Positions 9,204 through 17,033 of a stretch of 64,000 bases of DNA are shown piece after piece; the stretch's first letter is position 1, and each line of letters begins with the position of its first letter. This stretch comes from JALORV01 sp963780715 (GTDB taxonomy: Bacteria; Pseudomonadota; Gammaproteobacteria; Burkholderiales; Burkholderiaceae_F): the NCBI GenBank assembly GCA_963780715.1, contig CAWADK010000019.1, forward strand, positions 185,071-249,070, read 5' to 3'. Below the pieces are notes generated by a model. It did no database searches and was not told where the DNA came from. It saw only the letters and a program-made list of their open reading frames with translations. The position numbers and the translations under genes were made by a program.

Positions 9204-10886
9204 ATGGATGCGATGAACCAGACTTTCCTGATCGCCGGACTGCTCTGCTTTGTCGCGATCGCGCTGTCGGCGGCATCGCAAAAGATCGGCGTGCCGTCGC
9301 TGCTCGTGTTCCTCGCCGTCGGCCTCTTCGCGACCGAACTGCCGCAGCTGCAGTCGGTTCGGGTCGATGTCGAGACTGCCGTGCTGGTCGGAAACCTGGC
9401 ACTCGCGGTCATCCTGCTCGATGGCGGCCTGCGCACGCGGCTCGCGACGTTTCGCATGGTCGCCGCACCCGCGCTGACGCTGGCGACGGTCGGCGTGGTC
9501 CTGACGGCCGTGCTCGTCGGGATCGCCGGCGCCTGGCTGCTCGATCTCGACTGGCGCTACGGACTTCTGCTGGGCTCGATCGTCGGTTCGACCGACGCGG
9601 CGGCGACCTTCGCTCTGCTCGGCAGCCGCGGCCTGCGCCTCAACGAGCGCGTCGAATCCACGCTCGAGGTGGAGTCGGGCGTCAACGATCCGATGGCGGT
9701 GTTCCTGACGCTGGGCGTGATCGAGCTCATACGCCTGCCGGAGCAGTCGTTCACGGCGCTGCTGCCGATGTTCCTGCAGCAGCTCGGCGTCGGCCTCATC
9801 GTGGGTGTCGTCCTCGGGTACCTGCTGTCGCTGGCGGTCTCGCGCGTGCGCCTCGAGGAAGGCCTGTATGCGCTGCTGATCCAGTCGGGCGGCCTGGCCA
9901 CGTTCGCGCTGACCAACCTGCTGGGTGGCAGCGGGTTCCTGGCGATCTACCTGGCCGGCATGCTGATTGCGAACCGTCGAGTTCACGTCGGCGAAGATGT
10001 GCTGCGTGTCAGCGACGGCTTTGCCTGGTTGGCGCAGGCGGGTATGTTCCTGGTCCTGGGCATCATCACGGATGTGCGCGGCCTGCTCGATGTGGCAGGT
10101 CCGGCGCTGCTGGCTGCCGCCGTGCTGATGTTCATCGCGCGACCGCTTGCGGTGGCGGCCTGCCTGCTGCCGTTCCGGTACCCGGCGCGGGAGGTCGCCT
10201 TCATCGGCTGGCTCGGCCTGCGTGGTGCGGTGCCGATCGTGCTGGGACTCTTCCCTCTGTTGGCTGCCGTGCCGCACGCGCAGCTGCTGTTTCACATCAC
10301 ATTTTTCATCGTGCTTCTGTCGCTGCTGCTGCAGGGGGGCTCATTGCCGATCGCGGCGCGACTCGCGCAGGTACGGGCGGGTCGCCCGCGCGCGGCGATC
10401 GCCACGGCGCCGCTCGACGGTGGCGCCCGCTCGCGCGAAGTCGTGCAGTTCATCGTCGCCGACGGCGCGCCGGCGACGCGCCGCGCGCTCGACGAAATCG
10501 AATGGCCGGAGGGCGCGCGCCTGATCGAGCTCGAGCGCGGGGGCCGCATCATCGAGCCCGCGGCGCTGCGCAGTGGCGATCTGGTGGCCGTCGTTGCGCC
10601 GGCCGAGCAGGTCGGTGCGCTCGAGGAACTGTTCGCGCCGGCGGCGGCGGACGGCGAGCTGACGCTGGCGGCCTCGGCAACGCTGGGCGACCTGCAGGAC
10701 TACTACGGCGTCGAGCTGCCGCCGGGCCTGCCGCGCGACATGACGCTCGGCGCCTACGCGGCGCGGCTGCTGCGGGGACGGGCGGCGAGCGGCGACGCCG
10801 TCGCGCTCGGCGGACTGCGCCTGCGGGTGCGCGAGGCCAGCGCCGGCGTCGTGCGTTCGTTCAGCCTTGCGCTGACACGGCGTTAG
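9204..10886 (+). CDS. Potassium/proton antiporter (CvrA/NhaP2 type)
   Basis: The 560-residue inner-membrane protein has a CPA1-type transporter core of about twelve hydrophobic helices (residues 5-390). Family motifs include GSIVGSTDAAATFALL and the following ESGVNDPMAVFLT. A soluble C-terminal regulatory part (about 400-560) resembles TrkA_C and CvrA-C domains. Such proteins exchange K+ or Na+ for protons in volume and pH control. I chose the ATG at 9204 (MDAMNQTFLIAGLL) because the longer open frame runs back through the dctM remnant. Its stop overlaps the stop of the convergent SDR gene by 4 bp. Confidence 0.9.
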   Translation: MDAMNQTFLIAGLLCFVAIALSAASQKIGVPSLLVFLAVGLFATELPQLQSVRVDVETAVLVGNLALAVILLDGGLRTRLATFRMVAAPALTLATVGVVLTAVLVGIAGAWLLDLDWRYGLLLGSIVGSTDAAATFALLGSRGLRLNERVESTLEVESGVNDPMAVFLTLGVIELIRLPEQSFTALLPMFLQQLGVGLIVGVVLGYLLSLAVSRVRLEEGLYALLIQSGGLATFALTNLLGGSGFLAIYLAGMLIANRRVHVGEDVLRVSDGFAWLAQAGMFLVLGIITDVRGLLDVAGPALLAAAVLMFIARPLAVAACLLPFRYPAREVAFIGWLGLRGAVPIVLGLFPLLAAVPHAQLLFHITFFIVLLSLLLQGGSLPIAARLAQVRAGRPRAAIATAPLDGGARSREVVQFIVADGAPATRRALDEIEWPEGARLIELERGGRIIEPAALRSGDLVAVVAPAEQVGALEELFAPAAADGELTLAASATLGDLQDYYGVELPPGLPRDMTLGAYAARLLRGRAASGDAVALGGLRLRVREASAGVVRSFSLALTRR

Positions 10887-11647
10887 ACGCAGCGGCCGCC
10901 ATCGACCTCGAGGCAGGTTCCCGTGATGAACGCCGCTTCGTCGCTGGCGTAGAACAGGCACGCGTTGGCGACATCTTCGGGTCGGCTGAAGCGTCCGAGC
11001 GGGATCGTCGCCAGGAACTTCTTGCGGTTTTCCGGAGTGTCCGGCATGCCCATGAACTGCTCGAGCAACCCGGTCTCACCGATGACCGGGTTGACGCAGT
11101 TGACGCGGATGTTGTCAGGCCCGAGTTCCGCCGCCATGCCCTTGCTGGTGATGATGACGGCCCCCTTGGTTCCGTTGTACCAGGTGAGTCCCGGCCGCGG
11201 ACGGACGCCTGCCGTGGAGGCCACGTTGATGAAGCAGCCGCCGCCGTGTGACCGGAAGTGCGGCACCATGTGGATCGCGGTCAGGTAGATCGACTTCACG
11301 TTGACCGCGTAGATGCGGTCGAACTCGGCTTCGGCGACGTCCAGCAGCGGCTGGTTGCGGTGCGTGGTGCCTGCGTTGTTGACGACGACGTCGAGCCGTC
11401 CGTAGTGAGTGAGCGCCGCATCGAGCAGCCCCTTCACGTCGGCGCCCTGGGTCACGTCACCAAAAGCGAACTGGGCGCGGCCTCCGGCGGCGCGGATTCC
11501 CGCCGCCACGGTCTCGCCGGTTTCCCGGGCGAGGTCGTTGACGATCACGGCGCAGCCCTCGCGCGCGAAGCGTTCGGCGATTCCCCGGCCGAATCCCGAG
11601 GCAGCGCCGGTGACGATCGCGACCTTTCCTGCCAGGCGTCCACTCAT
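10883..11647 (-). CDS. SDR family oxidoreductase
   Basis: This is a 254-residue classical short-chain dehydrogenase. It has the nucleotide-binding TGAASGFGRGIA motif near residue 14, the NNAGTTHR motif, a catalytic Ser in INVASTAG, the YNGTK active-site pair, and an IPLGRFSRPEDVA segment near the end. The substrate cannot be read from the sequence. Its ATG overlaps the stop of the upstream acetyltransferase (ATGA). That gene in turn overlaps an aldehyde dehydrogenase, so the three form one tightly coupled operon. An alcohol-to-aldehyde-to-acid route is possible but is inference. Confidence 0.88.
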   Translation of the reverse strand: MSGRLAGKVAIVTGAASGFGRGIAERFAREGCAVIVNDLARETGETVAAGIRAAGGRAQFAFGDVTQGADVKGLLDAALTHYGRLDVVVNNAGTTHRNQPLLDVAEAEFDRIYAVNVKSIYLTAIHMVPHFRSHGGGCFINVASTAGVRPRPGLTWYNGTKGAVIITSKGMAAELGPDNIRVNCVNPVIGETGLLEQFMGMPDTPENRKKFLATIPLGRFSRPEDVANACLFYASDEAAFITGTCLEVDGGRCV

Positions 11648-12108
11648 GATGACAACGTCCTCCGAAAGAAAACGACGCGCTCCGTCTCGATGAAGCCGAG
11701 CGCCCGATGCATCGCATGCGAGTCCGGGTTGTCGAGCAGGGCGTCGGAAGCAAACTCTGTCGCGCCAAGCGTGCGTGCCCAGGCGGCGACACGGTCGCAC
11801 AGTGCGCGGGCAACACCGCGGCCGCGATGGCCGGGCTTCACGTAAATGCCTTCGAGGAAGGCGACCGGCTCGCCCGGCAATGCGTCGCAGCCGTTCACGT
11901 AGCAGCGACGGATGGCCGCTTCGGCAAAGCCCACGGCGCCGGTCTCGAGTGCAAGAACAACGAGGTAGTCCGGTGAACGCAGCAGGCACCGGGCTTCACG
12001 GGCGTGATCCGCCGCCGACGTTGTGGGCCAGAGCTCTTGCCGCAACTCGGCCCAGGACATCGCCTGATCCGGCGACGGCACCTCGAGCCTCAGCGCGGCC
12101 TCAGCCAT
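11644..12108 (-). CDS. GNAT acetyltransferase resembling aminoglycoside 6'-N-acetyltransferase AAC(6')-I
   Basis: The 154-residue protein looks like the AAC(6')-I branch of the GNAT fold. It has an N-terminal WAELRQELWP patch, a central AVGFAEAAIRRCYVNGCD strand, FLEGIYVKP followed by the acetyl-CoA loop GHRGRGVARAL, and a C-terminal ALGFIETERVVFFRR ending. Family members acetylate the 6' amine of aminoglycosides, but chromosomal homologues can act on other amines, so resistance is not implied without testing. It overlaps the upstream ALDH gene by 8 bp and the downstream SDR gene by 4 bp, which is unusual for a resistance gene and argues for a metabolic or housekeeping role. Confidence 0.82.
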   Translation of the reverse strand: MAEAALRLEVPSPDQAMSWAELRQELWPTTSAADHAREARCLLRSPDYLVVLALETGAVGFAEAAIRRCYVNGCDALPGEPVAFLEGIYVKPGHRGRGVARALCDRVAAWARTLGATEFASDALLDNPDSHAMHRALGFIETERVVFFRRTLSS

Positions 12109-13573
12109 GCTTGATCGCAATCGTCTTCAGCACGGTGAAGCCGAGCAACGCCTCGAATCCCTTCTCGCGTCCGTAGCCGCTCGACTTCACGCCGCCGAAC
12201 GGCAGTTCGACGCCGCCACCGGCGCCGTAGTTGTTGATGAAGACCTGGCCGCAACGCAGCTTGCGCGCGAGCCGCATCTGTCGCGCGCCATCCCGTGTCC
12301 ATACGCCGGCGACCAGCCCGAAGGGCGTGCCATTGGCGATGCGCAGCGCCTCCGGCTCGGAGTCGAACGGCATCGCGGCCAGTACCGGGCCGAAGACCTC
12401 CTCCTGCGCGAGCCGGTGCGTCGGCGGCACGTCGCGCAGCAGTGTCGGCGCCTGGTAGTAGCCGGTCTGTGGAGCATCGTCGACGACCTGACCGTGCGCC
12501 GCCATGACGATGCCGTCGTGCTCGGCCTGGCTCAGGTAGTCCCAGACGCGCTGCAGCTGCGCCTGCCGGATCAGCGGGCCGGCGTCGAGGTCGGCCAGCG
12601 CCGGGCCGACGCGCAGCCGCGCAATCGCGTCTCCAACCCGCGCGACGAGTTCCTCATAGACGGCGCGCTCAACGAGGAGCCGACTGCCGGCGGAGCAGGT
12701 CTGCCCGCAGTTCTGCACGATGGCATTGACGATGACGGGCAGCACGTCGTCGAGGTTGGCGTCGGCAAACACGATCTGAGGCGACTTGCCGCCAAGCTCC
12801 AGTGTCACCGGGCAATGATGCTTCGCTGCCGCCTGCGCCACGGCTGTGCCGGTGACCGGCGAGCCGGTGAAGGAGATGTGATCGATGCCCCCGTGTGCCG
12901 CCAGTGCCGCACCCGCCTCGTGGCCCAGGCCGGTGACGATGTTGAGTGCGCCATCGGGGAAACCGACTTCGGCGGCCAGCTCGGCGACGCGCAGCAGCGA
13001 CAGGCAGGCATCCTCGGCCGGCTTGACGACACAGGCGTTGCCGGCGGCGAGTGCGGCTCCCACGCTGCGGCCGAAGATCTGCATCGGATAGTTCCACGGG
13101 ATGATGTGGCCCGTGACACCGTGCGGCTCGCGCAGCGTCAGTACCGTCATGCCCGCCTGATACGGAATGGTCTCGCCGTGCAGCTTGTCGGCGGCACCGG
13201 CGTAGTACTCGAAGTAGCGGGCCAGTGCAGTGGCGTCGGCGCGTCCCTGCCTCAGCGGCTTGCCAGTCGTCCGTGATTCGAGTTGCGCGAGTTGCTCGTG
13301 ACGGTCCAGCACGGCGGCCGACAGTTTCATCAGCAGCCGCCCGCGCTCGGTCGCCGTCATGCGACCCCAGTCGCCATCGTGGCTCTCGCCCAGCGCGGTC
13401 CGCGCGGCGCGGACCGCCTGGTCGATGTCGGTGCTGTCACCCCGCGCAATGCGGGCGAACGGCTTGCCGTCCGAAGGATCGACGACGTCGATCGTCTGTC
13501 CTTCGTTCGAGGCGACCCAGCGGTTGCCGATGAAGTGATGCGTGCCGGCAGGCGCGGCCCAGTTGTCGTCCAT
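12101..13573 (-). CDS. NAD(P)-dependent aldehyde dehydrogenase family protein
   Basis: The 490-residue enzyme belongs to the ALDH superfamily. Visible signatures are IIPWNYPMQIFGRS (cofactor fold), FTGSPVTGTAVAQ, the glutamate motif LELGGKSPQIVF and the catalytic Cys in NCGQTCSAGSR, with EEVFGPVLA and FGGVKSSGYGREKG toward the end. The set suggests an oxidising enzyme for small or amine-derived aldehydes, but the substrate is not determined. Start 13573 is supported by an AAGGAGAG ribosome site 5 bp upstream; the frame continues further upstream without one. It is the first gene of the ALDH/GNAT/SDR operon. Confidence 0.9.
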   Translation of the reverse strand: MDDNWAAPAGTHHFIGNRWVASNEGQTIDVVDPSDGKPFARIARGDSTDIDQAVRAARTALGESHDGDWGRMTATERGRLLMKLSAAVLDRHEQLAQLESRTTGKPLRQGRADATALARYFEYYAGAADKLHGETIPYQAGMTVLTLREPHGVTGHIIPWNYPMQIFGRSVGAALAAGNACVVKPAEDACLSLLRVAELAAEVGFPDGALNIVTGLGHEAGAALAAHGGIDHISFTGSPVTGTAVAQAAAKHHCPVTLELGGKSPQIVFADANLDDVLPVIVNAIVQNCGQTCSAGSRLLVERAVYEELVARVGDAIARLRVGPALADLDAGPLIRQAQLQRVWDYLSQAEHDGIVMAAHGQVVDDAPQTGYYQAPTLLRDVPPTHRLAQEEVFGPVLAAMPFDSEPEALRIANGTPFGLVAGVWTRDGARQMRLARKLRCGQVFINNYGAGGGVELPFGGVKSSGYGREKGFEALLGFTVLKTIAIKHG

Positions 13574-13718
13574 CGGCTCTCCTTGCCCCTCAACTCCGGG
13601 CTCGACGGCATTATTCAGCAAAGCGTCGTTCTGTGAGGCCCATTGCCGCTTCAAACCGGCGCGCGCGTCGAGCCATGGGTTTGTCGATAGAATCGGTCAG
13701 CCTTCGACGGATACCCTC

Positions 13719-14267
13719 ATGAGCCTTGATCGCGTTCCTGCCGGCCGCAACGTTCCAGACGACTTCAACGTCATCATCGAGATTCCCGCGCACGCGGACC
13801 CGATCAAGTACGAGGTCGACAAGGAGACTGGTGCGGTCTTCGTCGACCGGTTCATCGGCACGGCGATGCACTATCCCTGCAACTACGGCTACGTGCCCAA
13901 GTCGCTGGCCGACGATGGAGATCCTCTCGACGTGCTCGTGATCACGCCGTTTCCGCTGCAGCCAGGCGTCGTCGTGCGCTGTCGTCCGCTGGGTGTCCTG
14001 AAGATGGAAGACGAGGCCGGCGGCGACTCCAAGCTGCTGGCGGTGCCGGTCGACAAGATCCTGCCCTGGTACAAGCACTGGCAGCAGTGGTCGGACATCG
14101 CACCTGAGAGGCTGGCACAGATCCAGCACTTCTTCGAGCACTACAAGGATCTGGAGAAGGGCAAGTGGGTCAAGGTCATCGGCTGGGAGGGCCCTGACTC
14201 TGCGCGCAAGGACATACTCGACGCGATTGCGGCCTACAAGGCGGCGTCGCCACAGCCGGCCTACTAG
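13719..14267 (+). CDS. ppa: Inorganic pyrophosphatase
   Basis: It hydrolyses pyrophosphate to phosphate and so drives biosynthetic reactions. The 182-residue length matches family I soluble enzymes. The metal-binding signature DGDPLDVLVI, the substrate-site YGYVPKSLADD segment and EIPAHADPIKYEVDK are all visible. The ATG at 13719 gives the expected MSLDRVPAGRNVPDDFNV start. It stands between the divergent ALDH gene and a channel gene, probably as its own unit. Confidence 0.96.
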   Translation: MSLDRVPAGRNVPDDFNVIIEIPAHADPIKYEVDKETGAVFVDRFIGTAMHYPCNYGYVPKSLADDGDPLDVLVITPFPLQPGVVVRCRPLGVLKMEDEAGGDSKLLAVPVDKILPWYKHWQQWSDIAPERLAQIQHFFEHYKDLEKGKWVKVIGWEGPDSARKDILDAIAAYKAASPQPAY

Positions 14268-14312
14268 TCCAGCTCTTCCACCGCGCGCGGACCCGATCGG
14301 TCGGCAACGACG

Positions 14313-15005
14313 ATGAGCCTGGAGCGCGTTCGCGCCCACCGCTACCTGATACTGCTGCTGATGCTGGTGTCGGCGATCGTGCTGGGCATGACGTTCGCCC
14401 CGCATGCCTATCTGCGGGAAGCCGTCGTCACGGTACTGATGGTGATGGTCTTCTTCATCGTTTTCGAACGTCACTCGCACCGGCTTGCCTCCCTGTGCGC
14501 AGGCCTCATCGTGGTCGGCGCGCTCTGGGCGCTTCGACTGCTGCCGGTCGAGCAGCGTCACGTTCTTGAAATCGCCGTTCACCTTGGCGGGGCGGTGTTC
14601 CTGGCGCTTGCTGTCAGCGTGATCCTGAGGCACCTGTTCGACCGGCGCGCGGTGAACATCGACGATCTGCTCGGAACGCTGTGCGGATACCTGCTCGCCG
14701 CCATGGCGTGGGCCAACGTGTATGCGGTCATCGAGCTGATGGCGCCCGGTGCCTTCAATGTTGCCGGACAGATCGCACCGGCCCTTGGAGAGTGGCATGG
14801 GAGGGAGTCGCTGTTCCTGTATTTCAGCCTGACGACGCTGACGACAATCGGATATGGCGATGTGTCACCGGTGGCGGCTGCCGCGCGCAGCGCCGCCGCG
14901 CTCGAAGGTGTCTTCGGGCAGTTCTACGTTGCGGTCGTCGTGGCGCAACTGGTCGGTTCCAAGCTCGCCGAAGCGAACCTGCGCGAGCCACCGGATCGAC
15001 GCTAG
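14313..15005 (+). CDS. Two-pore-domain-like potassium channel family protein
   Basis: This 230-residue integral membrane protein has about six hydrophobic segments and a K+ selectivity filter TTIGYGD at residues 177-183, preceded by a pore helix (LFLYFSLTTL). No cytoplasmic RCK or cyclic-nucleotide domain follows the last helix, so gating would rely on voltage or tension. The first four helices (10-30, 35-55, 58-78, 88-106) carry few charges, arguing against a classical voltage sensor. It lies 45 bp after ppa on the same strand, and its end nearly meets the convergent EamA gene. Confidence 0.85.
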   Translation: MSLERVRAHRYLILLLMLVSAIVLGMTFAPHAYLREAVVTVLMVMVFFIVFERHSHRLASLCAGLIVVGALWALRLLPVEQRHVLEIAVHLGGAVFLALAVSVILRHLFDRRAVNIDDLLGTLCGYLLAAMAWANVYAVIELMAPGAFNVAGQIAPALGEWHGRESLFLYFSLTTLTTIGYGDVSPVAAAARSAAALEGVFGQFYVAVVVAQLVGSKLAEANLREPPDRR

Positions 15006-15010
15006 CTGGC

Positions 15011-15868
15011 TCAGCGCCGGCGTGCCGCCAGCACGTTGAAGCCGAGTCCGGCCAGGACGAGCGCCGCGCCCGCCAGCTTCCACCATGTCACCGGTTCGCC
15101 GAGCAACCACACGGCGCAGCTCATGCCAACGATCGGTACGAGCAGCGTGAATGGCGCGACGACGGCGGCGGGATGCTTGCGCAACAGCCAGGCCCAGATC
15201 CCGAAGGCAACCAGCGTGGTTGGCCAGGCCTGGAATGCGATGCCGAGCCAGTTCGCCGCCGACAGCTCGCTGACGATCCGTACGCTGCGTGACAGGCCTT
15301 CGGTCGCAAGCGTCGCGAACGCGAGCGGAATGACGGCCGCCGCGCTGCCCCAGACGACGACGGCCAGCGGGGCGTCGCCCGGTACGCGCTTGACGATGAT
15401 GTTGGCGGTGGCCCAGGCAAGAGCCGCGGCGATGACCAGCGCGAAGCCCAGTGCCGTCCCGGCGGGCAAATGCCACGCGACCAGGACGAGCCCCGCCGCG
15501 GCTACGAGGCCGCCAAGCACCTGCAGCGGTCGCGGCCGTTCGTGCATCAGCATGGCCACCAGCGCGATCGTGAAGAAGGCCTGGACCTGGATGACCAGCG
15601 ACGACAGGCCAGTCGGCATCCCGGCCGCCATGCCGCCGAAGAGAAAAGTGAACTGGAGCGCAAACGCGAACAGCCCATAGCCCGCGATCAGCCGCCACGG
15701 CGCTCGCGGCCTGGGCACGAACAGCATGGCTGGAAACGCCGCCAGCACGAAGCGCAGCAACGTCAGCAACAGTGGCGGGATGTCGTTGAGACCCCAGCGA
15801 ATGACGACGAAGTTAAATCCCCAGATGGTGACCATCAGCAGGGCGGCGGCCAGGTGCAGCGGTGTCAT
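15011..15868 (-). CDS. EamA/DMT family transporter
   Basis: The 285-residue inner-membrane protein consists of two repeated EamA units of five helices each. The first repeat begins ALLMVTIWGFNFVVIRWGL and the second begins ALAWATANIIVKR; the protein ends in an arginine run. Members of this group export amino-acid derivatives such as O-acetylserine and cysteine, but the substrate is not readable here. Its start overlaps the stop of the upstream acyltransferase gene (ATGA), so the two are translated together. Confidence 0.88.
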   Translation of the reverse strand: MTPLHLAAALLMVTIWGFNFVVIRWGLNDIPPLLLTLLRFVLAAFPAMLFVPRPRAPWRLIAGYGLFAFALQFTFLFGGMAAGMPTGLSSLVIQVQAFFTIALVAMLMHERPRPLQVLGGLVAAAGLVLVAWHLPAGTALGFALVIAAALAWATANIIVKRVPGDAPLAVVVWGSAAAVIPLAFATLATEGLSRSVRIVSELSAANWLGIAFQAWPTTLVAFGIWAWLLRKHPAAVVAPFTLLVPIVGMSCAVWLLGEPVTWWKLAGAALVLAGLGFNVLAARRR

Positions 15869-17031
15869 GACGGCACGGAGGGATGCCGCAGGGCAGACCG
15901 CTCGTGAAGCTCGTCGATGTAGGACTCAATGCCTCCAGTCTCGCGGGCGAGGTAGCGTTCGACGGCATCGGCGAACGCGGGATGCCGCAGGACATGGCAC
16001 GACCAGGTCTTCACGGGCTCAAATCCGCGCGCGTGCTTGTGTTCGCCCTGAGCGCCGCCCTCGATGACCTGCAGCCCACGTTCGATCGCGAACTCGATCA
16101 GCTGGTAGTAGCTGACCTCGAAGTGCAGGCACGGGATCGCCTCCAGCGTGCCCCAGTAGCGTCCGTAGACGCGCTCGTTGTCGATGAGCGCCAGCGCCGC
16201 TGCGATGTCGCGCCCCGCCCGCGCCGCGATCACGAGCAGCAGGTTGTCCGGCATCGTCTGCGCGAGTCGCTGGAAGAACCGACGGTTCAGGTAAGGACTG
16301 GAGTGGTGTGCCGCATAGGTGCTGCGGTAGCACTCGTCGAACAGCGCCCAGTTTTCCTCGGTAATTGCCGGCCCAACGCAGCGCCGTACGCTGACGCCGG
16401 CCGCCTCCACCTTGCGGCGTTCGGCGCGAACTTTCTTGCGCTTGGGCTGTGCGAGGTTGGCGAGGTAGTCGTCGAACGTCCTGTAGCCGCGATTGAACCA
16501 ATGGAACTGGACCGACTGGCGCGTGAGAGCACCGGCCTGGGCCAGACAGGCTGCTTCGATCTCGGTCGGGAACAGCACGTGGAGCGACGACAGCGACGAG
16601 TCGACGAACAGGTCGATCAGTTCCTTCGCAATGTGCGCGCGCGCGGTGGCGTCGATGGCCAGCAGGCGCGGCCCGGGCACGGGCGTGAACGGCACTGCGG
16701 CGAGCCACTTCGGGTAGTACGCGATGCCGTGGCGCTGGTGCGCCTCGGCCCACGCCCAGTCGAAGACGTACTCGCCGTAGGAGTGGTGCTTGCGATACAG
16801 CGGCACGGCGGCGCAGAGCCGATCGCGCCGCCACAGCGTGAGATAGTGAGGATCCCAGCCCGTGCGTGCCGACGCGCAGCCCGTGTCGTGCAGCGCCTGC
16901 AGGAACTCGTACCGTACGAACGGATTCGATGCCGGTGCGCCGCGGAGCAGGGCGTTCCACGCTTCTGCGCCGACCTCGCCGAGGTCGTGCACGATGCGCG
17001 TGCAATAATCTTCTGAACCTGCTTCGTCCAT
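15865..17031 (-). CDS. DUF482/FemAB-like GNAT family N-acyltransferase
   Basis: The 388-residue protein matches the peptidoglycan biosynthesis/recognition (PF04339, DUF482) family, a double-GNAT fold related to FemAB. Visible features are NPFVRYEFLQALHDTGCA, VPLYRKHHSYGEYVFDWAWAEA, a basic KRKKVRAERRKVEAAG stretch (about 200-215) and a C-terminal EGGAQGEHKHARGFEP motif typical of the group. The acceptor substrate is unknown. It overlaps the downstream exporter by 4 bp. Its start codon lies only 2 bp from the divergent nadE start, so any promoter must sit inside nadE coding sequence, or the start lies further in. Confidence 0.85.
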   Translation of the reverse strand: MDEAGSEDYCTRIVHDLGEVGAEAWNALLRGAPASNPFVRYEFLQALHDTGCASARTGWDPHYLTLWRRDRLCAAVPLYRKHHSYGEYVFDWAWAEAHQRHGIAYYPKWLAAVPFTPVPGPRLLAIDATARAHIAKELIDLFVDSSLSSLHVLFPTEIEAACLAQAGALTRQSVQFHWFNRGYRTFDDYLANLAQPKRKKVRAERRKVEAAGVSVRRCVGPAITEENWALFDECYRSTYAAHHSSPYLNRRFFQRLAQTMPDNLLLVIAARAGRDIAAALALIDNERVYGRYWGTLEAIPCLHFEVSYYQLIEFAIERGLQVIEGGAQGEHKHARGFEPVKTWSCHVLRHPAFADAVERYLARETGGIESYIDELHERSALRHPSVPS

Positions 17032-17033
17032 AC

